Source: Fomitopsis serialis (taxonomy: Eukaryota > Basidiomycota > Agaricomycetes > Polyporales > Fomitopsidaceae). Taken from it: a stretch of DNA of 64,000 bases. The notes beneath the pieces were generated by a model. The model did not search any database. It was not told where the DNA came from and saw nothing but the letters and a program-made list of their open reading frames with translations. Both the position numbers and the translations under genes were made by a program. Location of the stretch: assembly GCF_022376445.1 (NCBI RefSeq), contig NW_025954969.1, positions 372,001 through 436,000 of the forward strand, read 5' to 3'. Below are positions 45,806 to 58,596 of the stretch, piece after piece. Position 1 is the stretch's first letter. The number at the start of each line of letters is the position of its first letter.

Positions 45806-48800
45806 CTAGAGTTCGGCCTTCAGTCCATGAAATGCTGTCAGAAGAATGCTCTGCCGCTGCGCCGAATACATCTTGCTTGTTCCAGGGGCAGGAAGCGCGT
45901 CGGATGCTCTTCCGACATACGAGAGGCGGTTCGTGCGACCCAAACGCTGAAGGACGGCATTAATCCTCTCTGAAACATGAGGCCATGCGCCTTGATTCAT
46001 CGGCTCCTCTTGTATCCATACGATCTCGGTGGCTGCATCATACTGATTGAGAACGTGAGCGAGGTGCCCGAAGGGAAACGGGGACAATTCTTCGATCCTG
46101 ATGAGAGCAACATTGTGTGCTTGCAACCTGTGACGTTCTGTCGCCAGTTCGTAGTAAAGCTTGCCAGTTAGGCAAAGGACACGCTTGATCTTCGACTTGT
46201 CGACAGTAACGTCGTCGAGAACTGGCTGGAAACGAATATTGTCTTCGAGATCCGACAAGGACGATGAAGCAGCCTGGAGATGGGTGAGAAACAGATGTAT
46301 CCCATTGTTCATCCAGACGTACGGGCAATCGGAGCAAGGCTTTGGGCGAAGCTACGACGAGAGGCTTCCTGTAGTTCCGCTTGTATTGTCTCCTCAGCAA
46401 ATGGAAGTATTGTGCAGGTGTCGTAGGGAAGACAACGTGCATGTTGACGTTTGATGCGGATGGCCGATCATCGTATTCTTGGCCATCATTGGTGAGCTAC
46501 CAGTCGTGGTGAGTATGAGAGCATTCGCAAACGAGAAAAGCGGACCTACCTGTAACATCCGCTCCAAACGTGAAGATGAATGTTCAGGGCCTGCACCGTC
46601 GAGGCTAATCCACATTTATCGGATCGAAAATCAACAGGGTCAAATCACGTCATTGAACAGGGCAGATGTCAATGTAATGAGTGATACGCACCCATGGGGC
46701 AGAAGCAGTGTGATACCGCTTTGCCTGAGCCACTTCGCTGTAGAACGCCTCAGAAATTAGCGCCAACGATGCGGTTTACAAGTCATGTTAGTGCGTACTC
46801 TCCGCCGAGGAAACGAAAGTATCGATGATGACCTAGAAAGGAATTCCTAGATCTATGAGCAAGGCCAGTCAACGAGTCATCAGCTTCTTACTTGAGCACC
46901 GTTGAAGAAATCCCCAAACTTTGGAGTTGTTAGAGATCATACAAAACCGAGGGAAAATCAACGCACCTGCGCTTCCCATATGGGCAGAATGTCAGGCCTT
47001 TCCCAGCTAACACCGTATTCGAACTAGAGGGATCGAATGAAGATAGTCAATCGCGGTGGTATCACTGATCACTTACGCCCAGTACTGCGAGTTCGCTGAG
47101 CGAGCCTGGCAAATTGGCAGACATTACTACGTTACGCTGCATCAGCACGATCGATCACACTCACTGTTCGCAAGTTCGAGTCTGCCCTCGCAATGAATTT
47201 GAGCATTCAGGGGCACGATCACATCTTCGGTCCGTTGGTCGACGAGCATGGCATGCCTGCGCGGGTGCGTATCACATCAGCAGCCCAGCCGGGGCACATA
47301 ACATCGAGTGGTCACTAACCGTTGACTAAACGTGCCCCGACCGACGTCTTGCCCAGAAATCCGCACGTCGCAGCCATCCAGCATAAGAGTCCCGAAAGCT
47401 ATAGCCTTTTTCGAAACATGATTACGTGTCTATCTCGCGGTAAACGCATATCGTACCTCGGCCGTTGCCCAATCTATCCCAGAACCTTTCTCCAGAGAAC
47501 GCAGACGATTGTTGACATGTCGCTGCAAGCGTGCGTGTATCTCCTGTGCAAACGATACAACAATCAGGACGAGAGTCGTTACTCAGTCCATCAGACTTAC
47601 GAAACCGTCGGGGACAGTGACACTAGCGCGTCCGACGCGGAGCAGGGTCTCGCGGTTCACACCAGTCTCCGGGTCGTGAACAGCATCCGGGCTCGCTGGC
47701 CACACCATCCCGTGCCACGAACCCTGGAACATCACCGCGTCCGCCTTCACTGGAGGACGAGAGTCGGCAGCTTCCAGTTCTGACGTGAGGAACGCCTTGT
47801 AAGACGTGCGAACAGCGGTGACAGCCTCTTCGGTCAGAACCTCCTCTGCCTATGAATTTTACTGGTTGTCATTTTGAAGCGGCAGATTGACGAGAGGGAC
47901 GTACGATGAACTGTTTCTCGTACAGAACAGGGACGGAGCTTCGTGAGCGGATCTTCTCGTACATGAGAGGTTGCGTGAATGAAGGCTCGTCGAGTTCATT
48001 ATGACCCCTAAGGAGGAGTCAGTTGTGTTTTGCCGTCAGCTCACGGAACGTACCATCGGCGATACACGAGCAAGTCTACAATAATGTCCTGTTGCCAATC
48101 ATCGTTCGCGAGATTCACGTACGCATGTCACGGTGAGTTCTTACTTTGCGAAAATGGTTCCTGTACTTGAATGCGACCTCGACCGCACGGGCGACATCTA
48201 CATAAAGAAAGGGCTTAGTAAGTGATGAGATACGTCCGTGACAGAGCGCCTTGATCTGACCTTCTGGGTAGTCCCATTGACGTGAAGCACCGGAGCGTTG
48301 ATCATCTTCCCAATGTCTGACGAATACAATCCCGAGTGTGCGCTGGATGCAGGGGTAGTATAGCCGATACTGCTCTGAGTTAGCCAGGCAACTACAAATG
48401 ATCAACGATAACTTCTACCTGTTACTAAAAGATTCCGTAGTTGATTCGAGGCTTGAGCAAGCGCGTCTAGTGAGAATGGGATGTCATACTTCACTACAAT
48501 GTGAACGGTGCCTCCGACAGTGTAATGCGGCAAGTTGCCTGGATGAACGTACGTTAGCACCGAGATTCTGAAGCAGTCCTGTCAAGTGGTCCATACTCAG
48601 ACTCAGCCCTTCCATGACCACGCCTTGTCCAGTGAAGCTTGCGTCGCCGTGAAGCTGCACACACATCACCTTGTCTCCAGGGAAGCACTCGTCGGGATGC
48701 GTGCCAGAGCGAATGAGTTGCTTCAACAGCGCGAACTGCTTCGCACGTGTCTTGCCGAGTGCGACCGGGTTGACGGCCTCTGCCGAAATAGGTTATCTAA

Positions 48801-49790
48801 CTAGTTTCGCGATACGTGACACCACTTACCAAGATGAGATGGGTTAGGCAGAAGCGAGACGTGCAGAGGGGCATCTACGCCATCATAATGAAGGTTAGGA
48901 GAGGCAACTGTAACGAGCCACGTCATTCGAAAGCCCCGGTAGTGCTATGAAAATTGTGCGCACCCAAATGGCTTATGACGTCTCCAGAGGCATCGATACC
49001 TTCCGGAACCTCAGAGCCGCCTTTGATCTTGTGGAAGAGGGCCGCCGGGGAGAACTGAAGGAGATCTGTCAACAGGTTCAGCCGGCCTCTGTGTGGCATG
49101 CCGAGTACGATGTTCTCCACGCCAGCTATGCAAGAGTCAGCGCCACTTTCACGTCAAAACATCAAGCCACATACCTCTCGCCGCAGAAGCGAAGAGCGCG
49201 TCAAGCGCTGGCAACATGGACTCTCCACCCTCCAAGCCGTACCGCTTGAGATTCGGAAACTTGAGCTGCAGAAACTGGTCAAAGGTCTCGCTGTGCGAAA
49301 GGAGCTTCTGTATGCGCTTCTTCTGCTTCGTGTCGAAGACCGCCTGGCTGGGTGCCTGTGACTCGAGCATGTGCGAGAACCATAGCCGCTCGGTCTTAGA
49401 TGGTGAGTGCATATATTCGTACGCGATGCGCCCAACGTAGATCGCGCGCAGGTGCTGTGTGATTTCGCCAAGTGCCCACTCTTCAGTCACGTCCGCTGCG
49501 GAGCCAACAGGGTGCGTCCAGACGATGCCATTCACGTCGTACTTGTGTGTGTCATCGTGTAGTCCATACCTCCGAGGATTGAGCGCGGCGACTTCCTCCC
49601 TCTGCAGGAGGTCAAGGGGATCAATACGAGCGGCACGGTGTCCATGCGTTCGGAGTGCGTCGACGTAGCGCAGGAGTGGTGCATTCACAGTCCTATTCTG
49701 CAGCTGCGTGGGGCTATCTGCAAGTCGTTCGAATGAGTTTCGTTCAATTGGAAGAACATTGAAGTAAGTTCTTGCCGAGCCATGCATCAC
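45806..49790 (-). CDS. DHTKD1: 2-oxoadipate dehydrogenase E1, DHTKD1 type (frame break)
   Basis: Mitochondrial thiamine-diphosphate E1 subunit acting on 2-oxoadipate in lysine/tryptophan breakdown. Minus-strand exons read [111 protein letters not shown] (ThDP/Mg region), [108 protein letters not shown] and [31 protein letters not shown] and [13 protein letters not shown] favour DHTKD1 over the Kgd1 2-oxoglutarate E1. One base is missing at 48273-48275 (C3 on the plus strand, VNGDYPE) and another is likely near 48370. The N-terminal targeting segment is not clearly resolved, so the start at 49790 is provisional. Confidence 0.85.
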
Positions 49791-51377
49791 CCTTGCAAGG
49801 GTCTTTTTCCGAATTTACTGGCAGAATATCGAATCGTTCTGAGCACACTATACTTGCGTATGTGATGCATCGAGCGAGAAGACCTCGGTCAGCAATGATT
49901 AATGAGCCATTGCCTCAAGACCCAAGCGACTTCGGCACATAGCGAGCGCCTTTTTAGACAGTAACATCTGGCTCATCACTGGTATGGCACGAGGATGTCT
50001 GGCTTTCTACTCGCAAGCAAGAGACGTCTGGTGTAGTAACTCACAGTCAGGCATATTGAAGCGTCGAGGCTCGCGGTACCCATAAGACTTGTCATGGTAC
50101 AGGCGGCGGAATACAACCCATTTGGCCGGGTGTATTGCCTTGATAAAGGGCCAACAAGTGAGTTAGTTATACTTCTCAATGACGAAGTTGATCAGGCGTT
50201 CGTTCACCTTACGGTCATGACACCGCAACCTGGGCTGTAGATAGAGGTGAGAACTGAGGGTTGCAGGCGGTGAAGCGGTGATGGCCTCCCTATACGCGCA
50301 TAATAGCAGGACGAGGCTCTGACCGGACATCCTGGACCATCCACCTTGTGACCGACAGCAGAATACGTAAATTACCACATGCAGACGTGACGGCCCCGGG
50401 CCGACTCGGATGTGTTCCATTTGATCATGCAATGCTTCAAGCTGGCTGAACGAGAATATACCAGTAATTGGCTCGAATAGTGAAGAGATTCCCGCCTCTG
50501 TGCTACTCACATTTCTGGCCGGAGAGGAAGGCATGGGTCGCGACGCCAGCGACGATATCCGTGGGAGAAAATGCCATAAGTACTTATCAAGTAAGTACGC
50601 TCCAAGTAAATTAAGTACTTAACCTAGATATGGAAACTCTGTGCGAGACTCATCATCATCGTGACCCGACTCCGAGACTCCGAGACGATGCCAATGCAGA
50701 GGAATCAACTTGGAATCAACGTCAACGCCGACTCAATTGCTCGAATCGCTCAGAAATGTTTGGTGCGTGTCTCGAGGCAGTGCACCTCCTGTTACGGCAC
50801 GCCGAGGACGGAGATACTTACCTTAAGGCATCAAGGTACCGAAGGCACACGCACTCAGTGTGCAACAGCCTTGCTCAGTGTTTTGAAGGTACATTTGGCC
50901 ACAAGACTGCTGTGCATCGCTTGTATCCGGAACAGTACCGGAAGCTAGCCTTCGTCTTCGTACGGCGTAAGTACTAGTGATTACCATGATGCCCCTGTAT
51001 TATTCCGAGTCACTGGTGCACTGCCTCTGCCGGCTGAGGCACTGCAAGTCGGCGGCTTTTGAGGGTGAGGGTCCGTCCAGCCCAGTCCGGTGGGCTTCCT
51101 TGGCTACTATACGGCGGGGGGCGGATCCCTGTGCAATTCCCTGACAACTGAGGGTATTTTGCTTATGGACAGATGACCAGCGTAGTCGGTGCCGAACTGT
51201 CACTGTCCCATTCAAGACTGCGCACTGCGCGGCGGCGCGCGCATGTGTTGGACAGCAGAATCACTGTATGGCAGATACCAAGCGCATCTCGCGCGAATGA
51301 TGCCGCGAAAGCATATAAGGTTCGACCATCCGACGTCATCTTCCTCTATCCCCACACCCACGATCTCCCTACCACAA
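49791..51377. other. 1.6-kb intergenic region upstream of the band-7 gene
   Basis: Shared upstream region of the divergent DHTKD1 and band-7 genes. ORFs on both strands (for example 50163-50534 minus and 50630-50977 plus) show no recognisable family. The right edge carries a TATA-like element. Confidence 0.45.
51313..51319 (+). promoter_or_regulatory. TATA-like element of the band-7 gene
   Basis: ATATAAG about 60 nt before the ATG at 51378, followed by a CATC-rich leader. This spacing suits a fungal TATA box with a short 5' UTR. Confidence 0.5.
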
Positions 51378-53886
51378 TGATCAAGGAAGGCACCGTCACC
51401 AGCGAGAGCGTCACCGCGATTGATGCGCCTGCAGCATCTGCAGCCTACCCGCGCGAGCCAAGGCGATATTCGTCTGACGGGTACGACGAGAAACACAAGA
51501 CAGGGCTTCAACACTCTACGCCACCCAGCAAGAGCTTCTTTGCGACCCCTGAGTCCCATTTGACTGACCGACCATTCTTCATCACGATTGGGGAGAGCGG
51601 TCTCATTGGGGCGCTGCAGAAGTTAGACGAACAACTGAAGCAGGTAATGCAAACCTCTCGATATATGGTGTGTGGCTGACGTGTGGAACCTCACAGTCAG
51701 GACGCAGCCATATCTTGTCACGCAAGGTAAATACCCTGATGCTTGCTAGAATGACGTGGATGTCTATCTGAACACTTACACAGCGACCAACAGATTGGAT
51801 AGGCAGGGAAGTCACGCCTGGGAAATGGCCTGATCAACCATGGTGGTTTGCCCAGTATCCTCACTCGCCCTGGCGGTACCCCGGTATGCCGCTTCGTAAC
51901 TGGTGGGCGCGCGATTGGTGCGGTACCAAAGGATGTACGCACCTCCAATATCCGGATCCGACTTATATCGAGAATTAACAGTTTGGCCTAGTGTCCGACA
52001 CTGTGGTCGATTCCAAGGATTGACAATCGTGCAGGTCTCTCAGAACCAGGTTAGTATTTGGATGAGCTCGCTATCACTTCCGCGATGATTCATTGTATTT
52101 GATTTCAGGCGGCGTCGTATCCGATCCTCAGGTACGAACCAGACGTCGATCCAGATGTCCTCGGAACGATCCTGACTGTCAAACAGAATCATATCTTTGT
52201 GATCAAGAATGCGGGTTCGTCGCATACGCGATTGAGGGTGCCTACAGGGTGCTCGCGATCGTCGACCAGACGCATCTCCCCACCGTCATCAAGGACGACG
52301 TCACCAAGCCATCCTCGGATGGTCAGTCCTACTGCATGTCAACCTCGTATGCGCTAAAGCTTCTTGATTCTCGCAGGATGCATGAAGTAACGATGAAGAG
52401 CAGCTTACGGGATGGTGCGCAGCGTGACTATGTCATGGCGCTCTTGTACGTACCCGTTTGTTGCCTCACGAACCCGACATACCTGCTAACACAGTTGCCG
52501 TTTTCGCGTAGCTTGAACATTCCCGCGAACAACTGCGCGATCCTCCAGAAGGGAGACGACCTGGAGCAGCTATCGGCTGGGCAGCACTACATCACGAACC
52601 CGAACGTCACGCTACGCGGCTTGTTCACGCTCGGCGAGAACCAGATCGAGATGCCGACGAAGGACATGTTCGTGCATCGCTTGCCGCGTCTGCGTGTGGT
52701 GAACTCATTGTCTGTGCGATAGCTTCACGAGAGATCAGGTCCCCGTGGCGTTGACGATCTACTTGAAGTGGTACGTGAGATTGACAATTGTATTCGCGCT
52801 TCGACTGACAGTACATGCTAGGCAACTCACAGAACCGTTGAAGGTAACACAGCCGATAAGACCTGAAGTCGGATGCTCATTGATTTGCATAGCTGACCAT
52901 GCATGGCTACAACACCCCTTATGACGCACTCCGGTCCGTTCATTCTCTTGCTTCTGCGGGACTTCTAGCTAATCATTGTACCTAGCGACAAATGCCAGTC
53001 TATCCTCACGCAGATCGTAGCACATCGTACGTAAATAGCCGTCTAAAATTATGCTCACTGACACCCCGCAAATAGTGGACTACAGCTCGATGGTGAAGCA
53101 GCGCTCGCTGGGCCCAGACAACCTGGACGACGGACCGATCCCAACGGCGCATTCCTTGACGCGCTGCGGACCCGGGCAATGGACGACCTCCACTTTGCTG
53201 CGCTGGAGTATGGCATTGTCATGAAGGATCTCGGTACGCATTTACAAATCCGGAAGGGTGTTTGCTTATGCATTATACTAGCGTAATCGACCGACAATTC
53301 AAGGCGAAATTGCATCCACGATGGACAGGCTCACGACACGAGCCTTGCAAGCCCAAGTCGAAGCGGCCGTGAGTGTCGCTGCTTTGTCTCGTGATGTCAG
53401 CGACATACATACTGTAATGCAGAATGTGGACCGGGAGAACAGCAATAGGATCAAGCAAGAAGAAGGCGCGCTGCAGTGTCACGGATCAAGGCACAGTCGC
53501 AGAACGTCAGCTTATCCACCTCCCCCGGTTCATACCCCGCGTACTAACTCATATCTCCAGACAACAGCAGACTCACAGGCCTACAGCGTCGTCGCAGCGG
53601 CAAAGGCTGAGGCCCAGAAGGTCCAGATCGAGGCTGAGGCACAGGCGCAAGCGACTCGCCTCGCAGCAGAGGCAGAGGCAGCGGCGATCCGCATTCGCGC
53701 GGCTGCCGATGCAGACGTGACGACCAGTTCGCCCGTGAGATGGAGATGCGTCGTGTGGAGGTGTCTCGCGTGCAGGCCTTTGGCTCGAAGACGGTGTTCG
53801 TGCCCACAGACGGTATCGGTGCGCAGATGGGCAGCGCATTGGCTACCGGGTTGGCTGCGGGGATGGGTGCGGATGCGCGGAAGTGA
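51378..53886 (+). CDS. SPFH/band-7 protein with unusual Trp-rich N-terminal module (frame breaks)
   Basis: The C-terminal two thirds are a band-7 (prohibitin-homology) domain: FLNIPANNCAILQKGDDLEQ, GQHYITNPNVTLRGLFTLGE, FTRDQVPVALTIYLKWQLTE, LKLTMHGYNTPYDALR, QSILTQIVAHLDYSSMV, then a coiled coil rich in Ala/Glu (VVAAAKAEAQKVQIEAEAQA) and a Gly-rich end GSALATGLAAGMGADARK. Such proteins scaffold membrane microdomains. The N-terminal part, FFITIGESGLIGALQKLDEQ, VTQDWIGREV, PDQPWWFAQYPHSPWRYPG and RYQRMYAPPISGSDLYREL, is not something I recognise; it could be a separate gene fused by my reading. Many short introns. Single-base losses are needed at about 51696, 51917, 52213, 53135 and 53721 to keep conserved blocks together. 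The start at 51378 is inferred from the TATA-like site and ACAATGA context. Confidence 0.7.
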
Positions 53887-54413
53887 GTCCTAATCTTGGA
53901 TATATGCTCATTGGCAAGTGTGGAAGTTTGAGTCATTCCGTCCCTTATTTCTTATTTCTTCGTCTTTTGACTGCAGTATTTAAAGTGCACTTCATGGATG
54001 CAATGCGCTCGTTACCCACTGTATTGACTATCCAGATATACCTGTCTATTTAAACTAGTGTACGATCATTTTACCATATATTCAGCGTGGATTGAACGTC
54101 ACGAACATCATGTCTGAGAACGGCAATGCCGAGTCCCGACAGCGAGACCACGACACCACTGGCAGCCACCACCGTCATTTACTGCCACTGCTTCCACCGT
54201 CTCCTTTTACTCGTTCGACTTGCTTCGCGGGCCTCTGGAAATGCGACGACGGCGCAGAGGTTCCTTGTTGTTGCGCCTCAGAGGTCAATTAGCACCGAAG
54301 AGCAACCAAATGCGGATTGCCGCCTTCGTACAGCTCGCCCCCCAGCCTCGTGGCCGATTATCAGCATACCTCTCAGTCTTACTTCCGCACCCCGCGCAAG
54401 CTCGCACACAACG
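53887..54413. other. intergenic region upstream of the DUF6699 gene
   Basis: About 530 nt. AT-rich at first (53950-54080), then CT-rich approaching the ATG at 54414, a normal promoter/5' UTR pattern. The open frame extends upstream of 54414 but lacks conserved content. Confidence 0.4.
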
Positions 54414-55593
54414 ATGGCCGACTACTCTGGCATGCCGCCGCTCGTGGACGGACCGTCGGAGGCAGCACAACCTGGCAACTATCACTCACATGCGGGCAGG
54501 ACACCCTACCTCTTTCCTGCGGCGCCGCCGTCTGCGTCTGCGATGAGCACACCCTGGTCCGGGACAAATCAGCTCGGCTGGTCGCCCTACGCTCAGCCCG
54601 CAATGATGTCGTCGTGGCCTTCACAGCCAAGCCAACAGTGGCCAGGCGCATTCGTTATGACACCCGCGGCTTTCCCTGCACTTGCGCCTCCTGCCATCAC
54701 AATGCAGGGTCCCGCGGACGGCTGGCCCCAACGTCCGGAGGAGCCTGACCAGGATTGGGTGCGAGTCTCGCAGTATATCAACGGCGAGGAAGACAACCTC
54801 GAGGGTTGGCCAGTCACGCGCACAACATCGCGTCCACATACTCCGTTCTCGTCATCCAACACAAGTAGTCCTTCGTCATTCAACAGCCATATATCACGTT
54901 CGCGCAGTCTGCGCTCGGTACACGACGAGAATGCGAAGCGTCCACCGAGAGAATGGAGGGCGGACTTCAACATGGGGCGGTCACTTGGGTTGGGCGCATC
55001 GTTAGGCTCGATGTTCACCAAAGCACGCTCAGCGTCGATATCCGGAAGTAGTGAGTCTTAGCATGCTGCTGTACGAACTTTCCCTCATATGATGTCTAGT
55101 TCTTGACTCTCCGCGAGCTTCCAAGCTCAATCCTTACATCCGCTATTCGGCCGTCTCGCCCGCCATGCACCTTGACCTCCGCAAGAATCCCTCGACGCTG
55201 CGCTTTCGCGCACTGGATCGCGAGGTGAACCCTTGGGACCTCACACGCTTCGCCTGTGAGCCGCCCGTCGCCGTCATGCGTGTGTACAATAGCCACTACC
55301 CATGGCACATCGACGTCGAGAGTTCCAATCCAGCGGGCGTCACGCTGCACGACTTGTTCAGCGCGATCTGGCTCTCAATGATGACGCCGATAGCGCATGC
55401 AGACTGGTGGAACAACGAGATGGATGAGATAACGCGCGAACGGATCGCGCGTTCGTGGGCTGAGCGGTGTGTGGACGACGGGGAGCGACAGAAGGGAGTC
55501 AGGCGAGTGGACTTCCTGATGGATCGATGCATCTTGCTTGGTCTTGAGAAGGGGAGAGATAGCATGTGGGAGATGAAGGTGAAGAGACAGTGA
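54414..55593 (+). CDS. DUF6699-domain protein
   Basis: Two exons, 54414-55050 and 55100-55593, joined in phase by a 49-nt intron, give 376 residues. The N-terminal half is low-complexity, rich in Pro, Ser and Gln with short aromatic stretches (GWSPYAQPAMMSSWPSQPSQ), then Ser/Arg-rich (HISRSRSLRSVHDE). The C-terminal half has LNPYIRYSAVSPAMHLDLRK, VNPWDLTRFACEPPVAVMRV, YPWHIDVESSNPAGVTLHDL and RVDFLMDRCILLGLEKG: the PxL-DLR, PWD and PW-I-V pattern of DUF6699, a domain common in Basidiomycota with unknown function. The disordered N-terminus suggests a scaffold or regulatory protein (inference). No frame break. ATG at 54414 chosen because CACAACGATGG fits a start context and upstream codons are not conserved. 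Confidence 0.85.
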
Positions 55594-57928
55594 GCCGCCT
55601 TCTTGTCTGTTTTGTCTTGCTTATATAGGATCCGTCGCTGTCTTCATATGGTCTCCATTCATATTTATGCTCACCATGTACGCAAGTCAAGTTCACGATG
55701 TACAAACTGCATATCTGTTGTGTTTTAGGCTATCCCTCGTTGTATACTGCTCTGTCCTCACCTTTCCACCGTGTACTTTGTAGCCATTGGTACCGGTTCT
55801 ATCAGATTCGGAGAATGCCTCCGAGTCGTATTGTACGCACACCGCTCTCTAATATTGCCTGTCTTTACAGTTTACGTCTGCTATATCCTCACTTCGTCCT
55901 AGTGAGTATTACGTCTTCGTCCATCCTCCTTACATCTCCAGCTTCCCTAGTTCTCAGTGGAATATAATACTCGTTCGCGCGTATAGACGCTGCTCGCCCA
56001 ACGACAGCTCGCGATCGATCGCTGCGGCTCACGCGATGCCACCACCTTCGTCTGAGGGGATCTGCAGTGATGAAATTATGTAGCAAGGCTGCGGCACAAC
56101 GCAATCGACGATCACCCCTCCTGATCAACGTCAACCCATAGCGGGATATTGACAGGCCCTCTAGGCCTCACCGGCCTCACCTGTGGACTCTGTCGTCGGG
56201 CCTGTGGCGTGTGCCCTGGAAAGCATTAGCTTCAAGCCAGCATAGACCTAGCATGCTTGCAGGAGGTGTTTGAACCACCGCAAATTAAATCAGTGCAAAG
56301 AGAGGAGACAGAAGGAACGTCATCTATACGGCGCGCCACATCGTTCACGGGGTATACAGGCGCAGCTCGAGCGCAATGCGTGCCAGTCTGAGTTGTCTCT
56401 TTCCACCCGTGGCGGTTGGGTCGGGGGTACGGCATCCTCTACGATTGAAAAAAATATCAATGACACGTAAATATCACTTCATCATCTGTACTCACCCTGC
56501 TAGTGATTAGTACACCTGTCCATTATGATGTTGGGGGCGTCAGAGGTGTCGCCACACGATTATAAGAACGATTTGGGATAGAATCGACATACCCCGGGAA
56601 GACAAAACCGTGCATACCGATCTTGTGGAACATTTCAACCGAGACGGAAGCCGTGCGCAAGAAGGTAACTCTGCATGCCGCTCCCCGCACCTGCTCTGTG
56701 GGAGCGTCAAGTACCAGCCGCGTCTAACCTGCGACCAAGTTGTCCTGCCGTATACACTGGTAGCCTACTCGACGTTGTACGATCTGCGGCATTTCCAAGA
56801 GACAGGTCCAGAATAGACTTTTATCACGGACCACTGCCGACTTTCATGACATGCTTTCTGATAATCTGAAGAGGCCTAGGCATCGCGGGGGACTTGAGAC
56901 CGATATTGCGAACGACGAAGCTCGCATAGTGCCCGTGGCCCGAGCTGGAACGACTCGGACGTGGTGCCACAGATGTACTCAGCGATTCGTACCAGTGAAA
57001 TGCACATACCGAGACGTCCGACTACTACTCGTCCCGCAAATGCATACAGCAATATGTCAGCGGTCGTAGGTCTTGCTCCTGTGATCCTTGTTAGTAGCAC
57101 TGCAGTGGGTGGGTTCAAAGACGCACTGGGAGGCTATAAGAAAGGCTAAGCGTACTGGGTATAGGTGTCAAACAAACGGTCTGTCGTTCTGTATGATTTG
57201 AGACATGTACCAGCGCCTTCCACATAATGGAGTCCGATGTCCCAACTCAAGTAGATCAGCTAATGATACAGCAGACCATTGCGGCGATAAGGAAGTTCGA
57301 TCTAAGCTCGCCATGCTGCCACAGTAACCCCTCTGTGCCCTGTCGCATGCAATATTATCTTAAACTATTTAGTGAAATGATCCTCGCACTGATAAGGATG
57401 ACACTGCCACCTTTCAGAACAAGTAGCACGGCCAGCCTGGGAAGTCTGTGGAACGGACAATTGCCAGTGGTCAAATCCGGGGGGAAAGAGCTGTACCCTC
57501 CGGTCGGCGAAGTGCTCCCGGGGTTTGAACGAGAGGCAGCCCGACCCGTGAACGGAACGTCAGACACGGCGATAGTCATCCGCCAAGCGAGACTACTGGA
57601 AGAGCCTCACGGTCGCTGAGGCATGCCGATGTGCACTAACCCATCCGGATGTTGATTCGGACGTCGATGGACGCGGCCGCCGAGTGCCTAGTCGCTGAAG
57701 CTACATTAGACCCCATGGACCCATGTTCAGTGGTGGAACGGCTCGTCACGGTCATGCACATGAGTGTAGGGAACAGCGATGATTCCCGTACACGGATTAG
57801 CTTTGGCTTAGCTAGTCATCATGCATCGAGACTAGCATTCCCGACGCGTTTCGTCCGGGGCGGGAAACTTGGAGCATTTAAGTGATCGCGGCCGAGACAT
57901 GCATCTGCAGTCTCTGCCCCGACACAAA
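55594..57928. other. 2.3-kb stretch without a recognisable gene
   Basis: Only short ORFs are present on both strands (largest 57227-57619, 130 codons, no motif). CTAGGCCTCACCGGCCTCAC (56161-56180) is a short degenerate direct repeat. No tRNA, transposon or coding exon could be supported. Confidence 0.45.
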
Positions 57929-58596
57929 ATGGCTCCCATGTACAAAGTCCCCCTTGTGCTTGTCACAGCATACACCACGGGCGTGGCCCTGACAGCCCCT
58001 GTGCCAAAACCAAAGGAAGAGGAAATTCAGAAGGAGGTTCCGTTGGGGGAGAAAGTGTTCGGACGCATCGTGAGGATACTGACGACGTCGCTGAAGGCAA
58101 GTGAGCCGTCACTTGCCCGGGCCCGTACCGTCTCTCTGACGTGCATTCGAGGTCGCCATCTGGGCCGGGGCCTTCTGCGAGACCGCCGTCATCCTCGCGG
58201 GGGCGTACCCGTCCCATCCGTTCGCGCAGGACGCCGTCAAGCACCTGATCTGGGGGTCCGCCGCCTCCATAAACCGCATCGGGGCCAGCCCGCTCTTCTT
58301 CGTAGGCTGCGGAGTCGCGACGGCCAGCGGTTACCTGCGTATCCTCTGCTTCCGCGCGCTCGGACAACTCTTCACGTACGATATCACCATCCGCGACGGC
58401 CATAGGCGGCCTCGCAGATACAACGCTGGGGAAGGTGATGACTTGGAGCTATTTGATATCGATTGCGCACGCGGCAGTAAACTTGATAGCAAGAGCACCG
58501 CAGGAGGACGCAATGTTGAGGAGGGAGTTTGGGAAGGAGTGGGAGGAGTATGCGAGAAGGGTTCCCTACAGGCTCAGAGTCCCAGGTGTTTACTAG
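57929..58596 (+). pseudogene. Ste14-like isoprenylcysteine carboxyl methyltransferase lacking its catalytic core
   Basis: Family members are ER membrane enzymes that methylate prenylated cysteines. The N-terminal part is intact: MAPMYKVPLVLVTAYTTGVA, a GC-AG intron after TSLK, then VAIWAGAFCETAVILAGAYP, ASPLFFVGCGVATASGYLRI and RALGQLFTYDITIRDGH. After this the family has a region with HxLVTxGPY and RHPxY that binds AdoMet. Here it is absent: within about 35 nt (58402-58436) the sequence jumps to the C-terminal block TWSYLISIAHAAVNLIARAP, EDAMLRREFGKEWEEYARRV and PYRLRVPGVY followed by TAG, in another frame. Both flanking blocks match the family well, so an internal loss of roughly 60-70 codons is the simplest reading. 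The start could also be the ATG at 57938. Confidence 0.8.

Noticed and set aside
56255..56330. TTTGAACC resembling the T-arm of a reverse-strand tRNA.
   Set aside because: No matching acceptor stem, anticodon arm or D-arm could be folded around it by eye.
57227..57619. 130-codon forward ORF in a gene-poor stretch.
   Set aside because: No recognisable motif, signal peptide or neighbouring exons; length is within chance expectation for this composition.
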